In this document: in pieces, positions 42,690-55,517 of the stretch
How the letters are laid out: the number at the start of each line of letters is the position of its first letter
Position numbering within the stretch: position 1 is the first letter of the stretch
Source: Doris montereyensis
Lineage: Eukaryota > Mollusca > Gastropoda > Nudibranchia > Dorididae
Length of the DNA stretch: 64,000 nucleotides
NCBI GenBank assembly: GCA_037039925.1
Contig: JAXRKP010001337.1
Location: 67,501-131,500, forward strand
Reading direction: 5' to 3'
Notes under the pieces: model-generated
Databases searched by the model: none
Seen by the model: the letters and a program-made list of their open reading frames with translations, nothing else
Told to the model about the DNA's origin: nothing
Position numbers and translations under genes: made by a program

Positions 42690-43280
42690 ACAAGCACGCA
42701 TATTCACACGGAATATAACGGCCATAAAAAGACGATACATGTATTGAAAAAGGCCCTTCATTATAATTCAATACTGGACGCAATTTGGTCATTCATTATT
42801 CCATTACCGGTATATTGTATTCTTAATGTTTTTGATTGAAGGATTGGACTTAATATCCCCAATAACCACATAATGCTCTTTTTTCTTTTTCACAACTCAC
42901 TGCAGTCGTAGAGCAATATTAATAAGTCTTATCGTTTTGTATTTCCATATTAAATGAAACGGCTGTCTATGTCCGTCGGTGTCCTCTTTGCCATGTCTGT
43001 TTGGCGTCCGTATCAGTCTGTCGATCTCCGTGTTTTGTTTGCATATATATATCTACGGTCGTCTTTTATATGAAAATATTGAACCCCGACGATGTTATCT
43101 CTCCGCTTACTAAAGACGTCGTAGGGGTCATAACAATTCAGAGCTCATCGTCCCCCACTCTACTAGCACCAGTACATATTGTAGTACTAGCCCGCATTAC
43201 CTTGGCTATTCCTAAACCAAAACGGTAAAGTAGTACAGGTACATGTCTATAATAAAGAAAAGTTCCTTCAAGGACATTGT
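42690..43280. other. Spacer without recognised genes
   Basis: Mixed-composition DNA with moderate CpG content and a short ORF that shows no family signature. Nothing supported. Confidence 0.35.
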
Positions 43281-43287
43281 GGACTAT

Positions 43288-43545
43288 AGAGCCAGGGCTT
43301 ATCCTGGTTTCTATAGTGTGAAGCGGAACAGGTGATACTGATCACCTCTTGGACAGGACGCTAGGGTGACACAGATTTTTACTTCCAAGCTTGTTTTTGA
43401 TTCCATGTGCACCCGTGTCAAGGGTGGGGGATGCGTGTTAAGCGTCTTTCCCAGGGAACACAACGTCGAATCGCACTTAGCCAGGATTCGAACCCGGGAC
43501 TTCATGATTCCAAGCCCAGCAGCCTAACCATTCGGCCACGAAAAC
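43288..43545 (-). mobile_element. SINE family A, well preserved minus-strand copy
   Basis: The plus strand reads gcttatcctggtttctatag at the body end and aggattcgaacccgggactt at the tRNA head, a good reverse-complement B box. The head ends with taaccattcggccacg. The head looks like a tRNA-Ser/Leu relative. It is a SINE rather than a tRNA gene because the body matches the other family copies. Confidence 0.78.
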
Positions 43546-43815
43546 GGACGTGTGTACTTTTCGTCCAGATAGCCTAATGGGAGATATTTTTTATTTATTG
43601 ACTTTTCGACCATGTTATCGGTCTTTCTTCTTTCCCTTCACAGTGACTGAGTTCACAGACTATAAACATCATGTACATACATGTACTAGTATTACTTGTC
43701 AGTGTAAAACAATGTTGAATTTTTACTGTTGATTTTATTCAGAATAGGCTCTCAGTTACTGTTTAGATCAGGAGATAAGGCAAAGTAAATACACGTACCA
43801 TCATGATGCATGAAG

Positions 43816-44175
<360 letters not shown>

Positions 44176-44178
44176 TCA

Positions 44179-44299
<121 letters not shown>

Positions 44300-44550
44300 T
44301 CTGAGGGACTCAGTAGTTCAGAGGCTAGGTGTCGATCTCTCAACCCAAACAATCGTGGTAAAATTTTCTCGAGTTTTGTTTTAATAAAATCTACCTACCT
44401 GCAGGAGACGGGCGATAAAAAAAGAAACCCCGTGAGTACGTTAAAGATCCTTTGTCTGTTAACAGAGCAGTCCGGGCAAATTTTAAAATTCTTCCCAAAA
44501 CTCCGAGATCACCGTAGATGTGGATGTGGGTAAATTAAATCAAACAAGAA
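44300..44550 (+). mobile_element. SINE family C, copy 2
   Basis: Begins gagggactcagtagttcaga and contains ggagacgggcgataaaaaa, gttaacagagcagtccgggc and the tail gatgtggatgtgggtaaatt. This copy has a middle section that copy 1 lacks. Confidence 0.62.
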
Positions 44551-44729
44551 ATAAAATAAAATCTCTGTCAGTCTGTCTGTCCCCCTTACCCCCCCCCCTC
44601 TCTCTTATTAATAAAGATACAATTCTCTCTCACTCTCATGCAAACACCTGCAATAGATCCGAACATATTAAGTCCAACAATAGGGGTAACATGTTTCACA
44701 ATTTTAACACTGGAAGGAATGGACGGTGA

Positions 44730-45030
44730 TAATGATATCTTTATCGAAATCTAAGACAGACAAGCTTATTAATAAAAATTATGCTTTATGGTCTCTTGTG
44801 AATTTCATTACTTTTGATGTATTTGATTGATAAGTCTAGGATGAATATCAATATTCTAAAACCATCATCGTATTAATGTTTTGAATTACGACAATATTAT
44901 AAATAACCGGTTCGTTTGGTCAGTCTCACGTTGTTTGTAACAGCCTTCGGTCTTTGTTGGTTCTCCAACTGGACTCGCCCACCCCAAGGCCCACTGACAC
45001 GACATGCCAAATGCAGATGACACCTGGCGC
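44730..45030. other. AT-rich to GC-rich transition upstream of promoter
   Basis: No repeat or ORF recognised. Base composition becomes GC-richer after about 44930, towards the start of the gene at 45108. Confidence 0.35.
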
Positions 45031-45034
45031 ATCA

Positions 45035-45045
45035 TGCGCATGCGC
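45035..45045. promoter_or_regulatory. NRF1-type palindromic site
   Basis: TGCGCATGCGC matches the well-known NRF1 consensus core and lies 63 bases upstream of the start codon at 45108, in a GC-rich stretch. It is a typical element of TATA-less housekeeping promoters. No TATA box is evident. Occupancy is inferred. Confidence 0.6.
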
Positions 45046-45107
45046 CGTTCGCACACGATTCATTGTAGAGGGTCAGAGAAGAGTGGTTTGGCAGGCTAAC
45101 TGACAAA

Positions 45108-45355
45108 ATGGCTTCCATCCGGCGGACTGACATTATGCATAAGAGCTTTTCGAAAGGTCGGCCGGCTAAAACGGAGAGGGAAAGAAACAAACGGAGACAA
45201 GAAGCCTACAGATGGCGAGATGCGAGACGGATTTATCTTGCCAATTCTTTTGACAAATGGAGGAAACTTCGCTCTTCTCTCGGATTGAAAGACTCAGGAC
45301 TGGCATGGCATTTGATGGAGGCTCACGAAAAAGACCAGTGTGGAATTTGTAGACG
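45108..45355 (+). CDS. YRW-repeat gene exon 1
   Basis: Starts ATG with A at -3 and G at +4. An in-frame TAG at 45066-45068 supports this as the first codon. It encodes 82 residues plus two bases and ends ..GICRR at donor gtgagt, phase 2. The basic, Arg-rich start and the FDKWRKLRSSLGL segment are the main features. Confidence 0.82.
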
Positions 45356-48300
45356 GTGAGTGATATTAAGTTGTTATCATCAACGCAGTGTCAGTTGAGA
45401 TCATGCATTGTAGCGATTTTATATTATCTGTCTGGTCTGGTTTCTTTCATTGACTAAAATTCAAATTACCGACGTTGACGTGTCATTTTGGACATGCACC
45501 ACGCCAAGTCGGCAGATGTTTGACCTACTTTTGTTTATTTTGTCATGCTGAAAATAGCACTTGTCTGTCTGGGGATCTGGGGGCTATTTTTAGACAGCAT
45601 GGGCAGTGGGTAACACTGACTTTCTAAGTGAGCATTCACTCCAGGGCGTTCTTATGGTTGCAAATTTGTTTTTTGTTGTTGTTTGTTATTGATTTAGTTT
45701 TAATTTCAATGTAGAATCTAGAGATCTAATTCATTATCTCTAGATTCTAGATTGAGCAAAACTCTACACCAACATTCTATTATCACTTCTCCATCATTCT
45801 TCCGGTATATTCCATGTGGTCCACACTTCACTAATCTGACTAATCACAATCACTGCATTTGGTAACAGTCATTGGTCAACACCATGATAATTGATGTCAT
45901 CTCCTGCATCTCTATCTTCAATAATTAATTTTAAGTAGATATAGGTATTAGAATCTAGAGAGACCTCTAGACCTGTGCTGCATCTTTCTTCAATAGAATG
46001 GACAAAAAAAGTGGGCAGTTAATAAATTAAATGGGTGCTAATACTAATTGTAGAATCTAGGTCCTAGATCTACTTCTTTCCTTTTACTCTTGTGAGTAAA
46101 TTCTTATCCTTTCATCTTGATTTCCTCCTTTATTCACCCGTGATCCCGCAAATGGTGAACAGGTAAGTCCTGTGAAACAAAACAAATCTTCAACAGAATC
46201 AGCTTCAACTAGAATCTAAAATCTGGATCTAGTCTTGCTCTAGATTCTAATTTCAGAGGGGACTCGGTAGTCCAGAGGCAAGGTGTCGGCCTCTCAACTG
46301 AAAGGTAGTGAGTGTTAACAGGGCAGTCCTGGCAAAATTAAAAATCCTACCATAAACCCTGAGATCACCTTAGTTGTGGATGTTGGTAAATCAACAAATC
46401 AAATACCCCCCCCCCCCCAAACAAACAAACTAATTTTAGATTCTTTGATGTTATTATTTTACCTCATAAGTATCTAGATCTAGATAAATTAAGCACCCCT
46501 ATGTTGCACTCTTCCAAGTTAAAGACCAGAAATGCATTTTTTGGGAGGAATTCCATATATCAAGTAGATTTATTTACTAGAATTAGAAGGAATAAGTCTA
46601 GACTACCCCTTGACAGGGAGAGAGAGTGTGGAAGGGAGAGAGAGTAAGAGGACAAACGGAGAGACCTGCATTACGTATCATAGGCTAGCATTCCTGGCTG
46701 TCTCGGTCGGTCTCCAGAAACAAAATGTGAAAACACAACACCCATGAGTTGTGATCACAGGGTGATGGCACCTTTCCAATCGACCATATATTGGACACGT
46801 CATTGGTGTTTCAAACAGTTTGCAAAAGTTCCTGATTGCTTTGTTATTTAATTTTAGTGTCCAAGTAATAATTTGGTGCGAGGTGTGTCTGAATGACGGA
46901 CAACAGGAATGTACTAAATTGCGAAAATGAATAGAGTCTGAAATAACGAATCGTCAGGTTTCTTATAGACAACAAAGAGAGTTTTATGTTTTGTTTCAAA
47001 CAATTATGTCAATTAGACAGTATGTCCGATTAACGACGGACTGATTAACAGTGGTAGACTGTATATATGATTTGCCTCTCTACCAAATTGCTCCTTTTAA
47101 AGGCCACTGTCTTGAAAACTCAAGATGCATATTTGTGATTTTGTATACATTTAGTTTTCAGACTCAATATAGCTAGTATAGTGAACAGTGACAGTCGTCT
47201 TGCAATCAAAATCAAAGTAAGAAAGAATGTTGACCACTTTTCACCAGTGATCTCATTTTTTTACACCAAAAACAAATAGAGACATAAAAAAAAAGTATTT
47301 TGATACCACAGAGCTTTGTTTAGATGTATTCCAAAATTATATCATACTATACATTAATAATGGTCACTATCTCTTCATCATGTTGAGTTTCTTTGCAAAC
47401 AAGTACTTTAAGTTCTTTTGTTTTTTTCTTTCAGAAACTCAGAAAATAAAGCATCTGAACTAAAGCCCCTTACAGCTATATCCCAAGTTCAAGAATTTCT
47501 GCCATCATTAGTTTCCTCAGTGAGAAGTTTGTGTCACTCCCATTTTCAGTTTGAAGACTGTATTAAGATTGTGGGACTGTTGTGTTTAGAATTTGATAAT
47601 GCCAGGAAGGAAAATTTTAGTGTGAATGAAACAGTTTTTGCTAAATCGCATGTGTCTGATTCTCAGTCCAAAGATGTGAGCAAATCATGTACTGAACTAC
47701 TTACTCCTCTCTCTCTTTCATCTCAAAACGACACCGCTGGAAGCCAAAATATGTCAAACACTGCAATGAAAAATTGTGAACTATCTGAAACTGGTTCAAT
47801 TAAAGTGCAACCTGAAACCTGTTCTGATGTTTTGCCAGAGATGCAAACTGTAGAGAAACAAAAGAGTGTAACACAGGTTTCCACACTTCTTAAAAGTGAA
47901 CAATCATCCAGTCCGGAACAGACCGATTGGATTCATCCTGATCCAGTCGCGGACATAGACCCTGCTTCTCAACTACCTCCGCAAAATTCAAATTCAAATT
48001 GCAAAGATGTCGTTGAAAAGCTTGACTTTGCTACTTACTGTACAAGTAACAACACGATAGCCGAGAAAGTTGAAAGGAATCAGAAAAAGGAGATTGTTGA
48101 GAATAAAAAGATAACTGGTCAGGAGGAAGCGGTACAGTCTGCGTCAGATTGTCAAGGAAATATTTCCTATTGCAACCGACAAATAAAAGAAGAAAGGCAA
48201 AGTGATCAAACATTTTTGTCAGTTGATTTTGTGCACCCATTCACCTCAACAAATGATTCCCTTATTTCGAATGTTAATGCCAACTCACATGTCATGCCAA

Positions 48301-51300
48301 AACTCACACCAGAAGAAAGACAGTTGAAAAATCCAATCACTGCCTTTAGTGATACACCTGTTGAGCTTCCACTGGACATGTCTCTCATCAAAACTGAATC
48401 CTTGAAGTAAGTTGCTTTCTATTGTCTGAGTTACATGATATGTATATATTGTATACTAATTATATGCACATGATGCATGTTGTTACTGATCCAGCAGCGC
48501 TCTGACGTAATTTGTCCTTCGACCCAATGCCATGTAGTGGTGTATTCCATCTCTATATCTCTCCCCAAAAAAAGTTATGTCCTAAAATGTCCTAGAGTAT
48601 CCTATTTTTTAAATATATCCTCCTTGAAACTCCTAAAATTTCAGCTTACCAGTGATAAAAATACCACTTACAGCCTAATATTTTATTAGCTTTTCAGGCA
48701 CTCATGTTGCCTCTACCACCTTTCATGAAAAAAAGTTTCAAAGCACAGTAATGTTATTTAATTTCAGTGTCCAACGAAACGTTTCGATCTATTAGTAGTA
48801 ATTTTTAATTAATTTTTAGATTGGAAAAAATCTGCTTGAAAAGCTCCAAGAAGAATCTCCTAAAATTTTTGGATTGCTAAGTGCTATGAGCCCTGCTTTA
48901 ATCAGTAGATGAAGAAAATACCACTGTATCAGTCTGTACAGATAGTGCAATAGGTACACTTGCAGTAATGTTGCGTGCTTGTGAACTACCCTATAAATGG
49001 GATTTTTTTTCTTATCAGTCTATTATCATTTGTTAGTAGTACAAGTTGACTTTAGCCACAAGGTGCAAAAAAATATAAAAGTATTAAACAACTTTAAAAA
49101 AAATTCTCACTATGATTTGATTTTCTCTTTATTTTTTATTTTTTCTGAAATTGGACCAGTTTAGTTCAGAAACTATCTGCATACATAACATAGCAGGATC
49201 ATTGGTCATTTACTTTACTAGCTGAGATTCCCACCTCTGGTGGGGTATATATGTGCTAGATCTTAGTCCACATCAGGATTCTGCTTACAAAATGCTTAAA
49301 ACACACCTATCTGTCTGTGTTCCTTTTATATAGTTGACCTTGAGACTTCTTTTGCTTGAACATTTAAGGCATTTTGATGCTCTAGATTTAGATTCTGAGT
49401 ACTTCGCGATTCTGCATGGAGTTTTTTAATCGAGTGTGTCTTCGACTTAAGCAAAAATCATGTCATTTCTTTTGGCTAATAAATGAAACTAATACATTTT
49501 TAACTTTTGAAATCAATGAAAATGAATAGGCCCATGCACCTCTTCACCTCATTTTCGGTTGGTGCATAACAATCTGATTCAGAGTTACATGATCCAATTC
49601 TAGGTCGATTAAATAGATTTTAGATAAGATTATTGTTTTGGACTGAGCTATAAATTCAAACAGCATGTATTACGTCTTGTTGTTTCTGTATAATAATATT
49701 TCACTTCAATGTTTATTGACATTTTTAATATTGGATCATAGTTTTGTGTCTAATATAGGTTTGTTAAAAGAAAATGTATGTCACGTATATTTAGAAATTC
49801 TTATAAATCTCTTTGAAGTTTAAAAAACCTGAAGCTGTTCGTGGATTTATTTGAGCCTTGTGGATTTTCTTCTCAAGCAGATAAATTACAGTTTCGATTT
49901 AAAGCTCTTTCTACTGAGCTGCCCAAAAGATACTGTGTCTGAAATTGTATTATATATGTGTGTGTGCACTTACCTTGCTTAAAGTCTTCTAAACATAAGG
50001 TCGATAAGATAATTGAAGGATTAAAAAAAACAAATTCTTTACAATAATACATAGATCTAGATGCAAGACATTTTCTTCTCCATGAAATGAAAATGATTAG
50101 TGAAAAGATACTTCGAATAGGAGTACATCATATAAGGCTCTCTTCTTTTGCAGACATTACCTTCCAGGTTATGAAGTTGAGCATGTAAATTTATTTTAGG
50201 GGATATGAAAAACATGACAATATATTTTTATATCACAGAAATATATTTGTCTTTACTTATATTAATTTTTTTTAAAGTTACAAAATCTAATTTAAAGAAG
50301 AAAAAAAAGGGTGCATTTGAATGTTTTATGTTGATAGTCTCATTTTATCATTGCTATTAATTTATCACTTTCTTCTCATGTTTCAATCACAGAACTGAAA
50401 CACCATCATTACCACTCCCATCAAGTGAAAATCATGACAAGCAACCATCTGTGTTCACACATCCAAAGGCAAAGGTAAAAAAAATAAAATAATTTTTACG
50501 CATTTTTACAAATGTACTCACACATGAAAGTTATACGTTTGAAAGTCAACATCATTGAGCCCTTTAAAAAGAATCAAAATCCCACAAATACATTTTTCTA
50601 TAGTTTTCAATATAAAATAAGAGAAATCTTGAAAGAGATACACAACATTGTCAGAACAGTGAGAGGGTGACTTCCTCATTCTGGTGTCGCTGGTGAGAGG
50701 TTGTTACTTGGGGCTGCCTGGTAGTGGCAATACTGTTACTTGCTATTTTTCCCGTAGTTGGATACTGGCTACAAGACAACATTGTGTTGCCCCATAGAGC
50801 TGCAATCAGCTTTGGCTCTTAACCTAGAACCAAAGGAGCAATTGGTGGGTGGGTGGATTGCATAAAAAGTCATATTTGCATCTCATAGACATGCTTCTTT
50901 AGTCTTTTCTGTGTCTGTCTTTTTCTTTCTCTTTTTCTTGCTTAAAAAATATGTATATTTATTTTCTTTGCTTGTATGGATTTTTTTAGCTGCCTTATTG
51001 TACAAGTGTTCTTTTAAAGTTTTATGCTTCTGTAGTAGATGCAAATAGAAATTATATCTGCTAAAAGAAAATCCCAACTTGGGACAACCTTGTGAATTAA
51101 GATAAAGTGCCAACAAATTTCATACTTAATAAAAAGCGTTTTTCCCTATAGATGTTTAAGGCTTGACTAAGATGACTTAATTGCTCAACTTCAAAGTGAT
51201 AAAGAATTTCTAATCTTCAGCTAAGTTATGAAATGAAATCTGTAGTATGTCATTTACTCAACTAGAATTTTTTTGTTTGTTTAAGAACCTTGTTTAAGGA

Positions 51301-54300
51301 GGAAGTTGGAGTATGAATTTCTTAATTTTTGCCAAGTTAGTGGGAGCTACTGGTAGGTCCTATTTCTATCATTTCACTCTTTTTCTTACCTTTCATCTTG
51401 CTGTTTCCTCTCAATTCATGCTGAGATCACCACATTGGTAAACAGGTTAAACATTTAAATGAAATGAAAATTGTTGTTCTATTCATAGGCGAAAGATATC
51501 GGTGAAACTTCACAAGCTGGAACACTTGGTCTTTCGGCCGGAAGAGAGGACACTATCATTAAAGGCAGATGTCGATCAAAGGAAGAATCTAGTCCCAGCA
51601 TCCCATGGCAACGACGAGATATGTCACGTAAGGAGGAGTATGAATTCTTAGAAATGAACCCATTCTCTGATTTAGCAGAATTTAGTCTCAGATATCCTCA
51701 TGTACATCAGCGTACTTATTATCGCTGGAAGAGACGGATCAAAGAAGAGTATATTATCTTAGAACAGTGCCCAGATATGACATTTGAGCAGTTTAGCAGC
51801 GTCGTTTTACAAGCGAAAGAAAATGTCTTTAATCTCTGGAAAGGGCTCATTGTTCAAGGAAGAGGCTTCTTTGCACCATCAACAGATGCATCTTCCAAGA
51901 GAATAGAGACAAAATCTGTAGTTGCAAAACCTGTCAACAATTTCAGTGCTGAATATTTGTATTTGCAGAAAAATTTAAATGTGTCTCAAGATCAGTTTTG
52001 TAGAAAGTTTCCACAGATCTCAGTTGATATTTTTAATGTTCTGAAAAGAAAGGTCATGCAAGAATTTTGGTTATTTTATCAAAATAAGCAAATGAGTTGA
52101 AAGAGTTTTTCAAAAATACTCAGTGTGCCAGAAGACGTTCACAACTGTTGGAGAGAATATGTTGAATCAATGAGATTAAGTTCACTACCTTCAGACATGA
52201 AAGGTGCTCTTGGAGACTTTTCCCCAAGCGCTCAAATGTTTTCATCGTCCTTCTCACCATTTTTAGAGTCACCACCATCACCGGTCGATTCAAATCCTCA
52301 ACTGTCGAAAGAGAGTATACAAAATTCATTGTCTGATCGGTTCAGCAGTCCAGCAATGCACCTAGATTCTACTTTGAAAAATTCTGTCTCAAGAAATCTT
52401 TCAGCTAGTTATCTCAGCTCTCTACAGAATATGATGCTTCCCTGGGCCTCCTTCTACAATATGGCACCTCCTCTAGGTCAGCAAATGCTACCCATGATGC
52501 TATGGCCAAGAATGCTCGGACTTGCTTCAGGGCTAGCTGGACCTATGAATATAAGCTCTCTTGTTTCTGCTTCAGTTGCTGCTACTACATGTACTGCTTC
52601 CAGTGTAAGTCCATCCCTTGATGTACTTGCAAATGTCTCCAAGGGATGCTTTTTCTCCACAAGCAGATAAAGATCATGCAAAGGACAGTGCTGGAAATTT
52701 TCTGCATCCAAAAAGTGACCTAAGATCTTCAAAGCTGTATGTAGGAAAAAAGACCCTCTTCTGAAAGTGTTCAAGAAAGCAACAGCGGATTTGAAAGTGA
52801 CAGCTTCAAGAAGCAGAAACTCAAAGAAGACTGGGATGGAGGAACTAGCCCATACAGTCGATCAAGAAAACAAAATAAGCAAGAATACATTTATTATCTT
52901 AAGAATCCAGATCTTTGTTTCAAAGATTTAGAGACACTCTTTCCTGCAATTTCAGTCAGAACTTTTTACCGTTGGCGCAAAGAAATGAATGCTGCCGTAC
53001 TGTTTATTGAAGACAATAAAACTTTGAATTATCAACAGTTTAAGCTGGTTTTTCCGGATATTCCTGAAGATGTATTTGACTCGTGGAGGGCAAAATCAAT
53101 AAAAATATCAGCACCCAAGCCATCATTGTGTGAAACAGATTCAACTTCAAATAACATGTATCACATGGATGAATCCTTTGAGACAAGGAATGGAAAGGAT
53201 TTGGTTAGTGCCTCTGATTTAGTAGACAGTGGCCCAAAGGATGAATCTGAAGTGTCAGACACTACTCCCTCAAGAGCCTGTAACTTGTCATCTGATGGGG
53301 ACTCATCTCATGCTTACAATTATAAGATTTGCAGAGAAGCACATCTCTTTGTGCATCAAAATCCTCATATCGATTTCTCTGTAGTGACCCAAATGTTTCC
53401 AAATGTTTCAATACATGACTTTTATAGATGGAAGAAACAGTGGAGGGACGCAACAGATTTTCTTAGAGCAAATCCAGATATTGACTTTGAAACATATAAA
53501 TCCATGGATGCATCTGTATCGAAAGAATTATTTGATACTTGGAAAATGAACATACTTTCTAAGGGAAATTTTGATGAAAGTAAGGACAATATTGTCTCAG
53601 AAGAAAATAGAAAAGATTTCAAGGCAAATGGTCATTGCAACAGGAAGAACAATGGCCCAGAGTTTGTATATCTTCAGTTAAACCCTTACATTGACTTCTC
53701 TCAGTTCACACAAGTCTATCCTGATGTGCCAAGTCGCACATTTTACAGATGGAAAAGGGAGATTCAACAAATATTAACCTATGTACGTAATCAACCAACC
53801 ATCAGTTTTTCTGAAATTTCTGCTGTTTTACCTGATGTTTCAGAAGAAGCATTTTTCAAATGGAAGGAATTGATACAGCAAGGATCTGGAAATTCTGACA
53901 GGACAGAGAAAGAAGAGTGTCTTTCAGATGCCCCTAGTCAGGTCGACGAAGAGGCCAAAACAAAAATGACAAACGCCCTGCTCCATCTTATGCATAATCC
54001 AAATATGGGTTACAGTGATTTCCATGAAATCTTTGACTTTGTCTCAACAGAAACGTTTCAGCTGTGGCTTCATCGAATAAAATTGGTTGTTCTCCATATT
54101 TCATCTAATCCTAGTTTAAATTATGATGAATTCAGCTCTGCCATCACTGACATTGGAGAAGATGTATTCAAGAGATGGAAAAACCTTACTCCAGAGGAAA
54201 TATCGTCTATTGGCATTCAAAGTCAAAATTGTTCAGACATTTCAAGTTCCTTTGAAAGCTCTGAAAATGGCAGTGATATCAAGGAGGCAATGTTTTTTTG

Positions 54301-55517
54301 CCAGAAATACCCAAATGTTACTTACAATGTCTTTTTATGCAAATATCCTAACATATCTAAATCACAATTTAAGCAGTGGATGTTGAAAATATCCGATCAG
54401 ATTGCCTTCATCAAAGACAACCCAGGCTTGACATATGAGGATTTTCATAAAGTCTTTGAGGATGTAAGGGGAAACGGTTTTTGAGGCTTGGAAAGAGAAA
54501 CCATTTCCTCAAACTCCAATTCTCAATCCAGATAAGGCAGGAATTGGCTCCATGTCATGGGGCCAAGATGAGAAGTCCAAGGATCAGACAGAAGACACAG
54601 CAGTCCCTTTCAGCAATGAAGTGAAAAGCTCTAAAACAGAAAGGATTTTGCACAGTAGTGCTACTCTTGAAACATTATCGATTAGTTCAGAAGCTATTTC
54701 GACCACACCAGGTGTTGCATGTAATGGAAAAGAGAATGAAGTTGTTTCAACAGAATCCTCCCTGAGTAAGTTAACAAAGTTTGCAGAATCTGATGTATCT
54801 TTGTATACACGTTGGGCACCCGAAAGTCATTCTGAGCATGATACACCCCAAATAGACCTGGGAACTGGAGCATCATCCTCCCTTTGCGAAAATGGTCCAA
54901 CATTTGAAACCCTACACAAGACACGTTTGGAAAATGATATTGATNNNNNNNNNNNNNNNNNNNNNNNNNNNNNNNNNNNNNNNNNNNNNNNNCAATAGTC
55001 CTTACAGTTCAGCCCCCCCAACGTCAGCTAATACTGCTATTTCTATTAACAAGTTAAACCCCTTGTCGAACAACATATCCATTAAAGAAATAAACACATT
55101 CCAGAGTTGAGTAAATCCCCAATGAAATATGAACATAATATTGATGACTACAGTTCAGCAGGAAACAAACATCTCCTCCCATCAGAAAACAAATCCCTGT
55201 CTGCTTTAATGGTCATGTCCACCAACAAGGCCCCTGTACCTATCCCGTCCCTCCAATTTCAAGCATGCTATTGGTAATACAAAGTCAAGTCATTCTTCTA
55301 GTTCTGGAAATTGGAATGCCAATCAAGTGACTAGCAAGGAAGAAGATGAAATTTTTTCATCTCAAAGACAGAAGAAAATGAGCCGTGCAGAATATTTGTT
55401 TGTAAAAGATAATCCTGATGTAGACTCCCAGGAATTTGCTAGAATTTTCCTGGTGTGTCTGCACGCACATTTTACAGATGGAAAAAGGAAATTAAAGCCC
55501 AGATTCAGCTACCATAG
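45108..55517 (+). CDS. Large vertnin-like YRW-repeat protein, four exons
   Basis: Exons 45108-45355, 47435-48406, 50393-50474 and 51489-55517 join with consistent phases (2, 2, 0) and GT-AG borders, giving roughly 1,770 residues. The N-terminus is basic (SKGRPAKTERERNKRRQEAY), with a segment containing FDKWRKLRSSLGLKDSGLAW and a CGICR motif. Exon 2 is Ser/Thr-rich and likely disordered. Exon 4 holds eight type-a half-repeats (consensus E...l..NP...f.eF...fP.vs..tFYRWK..I) alternating with seven type-b half-repeats (ending vF..Wk). Each half-repeat is about 37 residues and looks like a small helix-turn-helix. The STxYYxW units of vertebrate vertnin are similar, so a nuclear DNA-binding role is a reasonable inference, not shown. 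Frame changes at homopolymers near 52093-52115, 52630, 52755, 54475, between 55018 and 55270, and at 55447, plus a 48-base N gap, break the last exon. I read these mostly as consensus errors. Confidence 0.75.
46255..46410 (+). mobile_element. SINE family C, copy 3, in intron 1 of the YRW-repeat gene
   Basis: Begins ggggactcggtagtccagag and continues gtgtcggcctctcaactgaa, gttaacagggcagtcctggc and the tail gttgtggatgttggtaaatc. It lacks the ggagacgggcgat segment and has no CT tract before it. A poly-C run follows at 46407. Confidence 0.6.
46860..47063. mobile_element. Possible solo end of a Tigger-like element
   Basis: Repeated gattaac words (gattaacgacgga, gattaacagtgg) lead to gtggtagactgta, resembling a CAGTCTACCAC terminus next to TA when read in reverse. 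No matching left end was found. Confidence 0.3.
47435..48406 (+). CDS. YRW-repeat gene exon 2 (disordered, Ser/Thr-rich)
   Basis: Acceptor tttttttctttcag, 972 bases, donor gtaagt, phase 2 at both ends. A short predicted helical region at the start (AISQVQEFLPSLVSSVRSL, then FEDCIKIVGLLCLEF) is followed by about 250 residues rich in Ser, Thr, Gln, Glu and Asn. The open frame is continuous. No domain recognised. Confidence 0.85.
48407..50392. other. YRW-repeat gene intron 2
   Basis: AT-rich intron of about 2 kb. ORFs are short and lack conserved motifs. No repeat family from elsewhere in the window was recognised. Confidence 0.55.
50393..50474 (+). CDS. YRW-repeat gene exon 3
   Basis: 82 bases between acceptor tttcaatcacag and donor gtaaaa, completing a split Lys codon and then encoding TETPSLPLPSSENHDKQPS and VFTHPKAK. 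It is too short to be an ORF call. It is supported by the phase match to both neighbours (2 in, 0 out). Confidence 0.7.
51489..55517 (+). CDS. YRW-repeat gene last exon (15 half-repeats)
   Basis: Follows acceptor ttctattcatag in phase 0. Type-a half-repeats start near 51630, 51945, 52878, 53328, 53650, 53970, 54280 and 55378. Type-b half-repeats start near 51741, 52056, 52988, 53440, 53763, 54081 and 54393. A hydrophobic, Met/Pro-rich linker (MMLPWASFYNMAPPLGQQML) lies at 52430-52600. The exon ends shortly after the last type-a unit (RTFYRWKKEIKAQIQLP, then TAG 55515-55517). Open frames are 51489-52100, 52125-52670, then 52757-54484, 54484-54944 and 55327-55450; the breaks coincide with homopolymers or the N gap at 54945-54992. 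Confidence 0.78.
54945..54992. other. Assembly gap (N run) inside coding exon
   Basis: 48 N's within the last exon of the YRW-repeat gene. The true length of missing sequence is unknown. Confidence 0.99.

Noticed and set aside
54552..54998. Separate gene beginning at ATG 54552
   Set aside because: It is the continuation of the last exon of the YRW-repeat gene after a one-base frame change near 54475.
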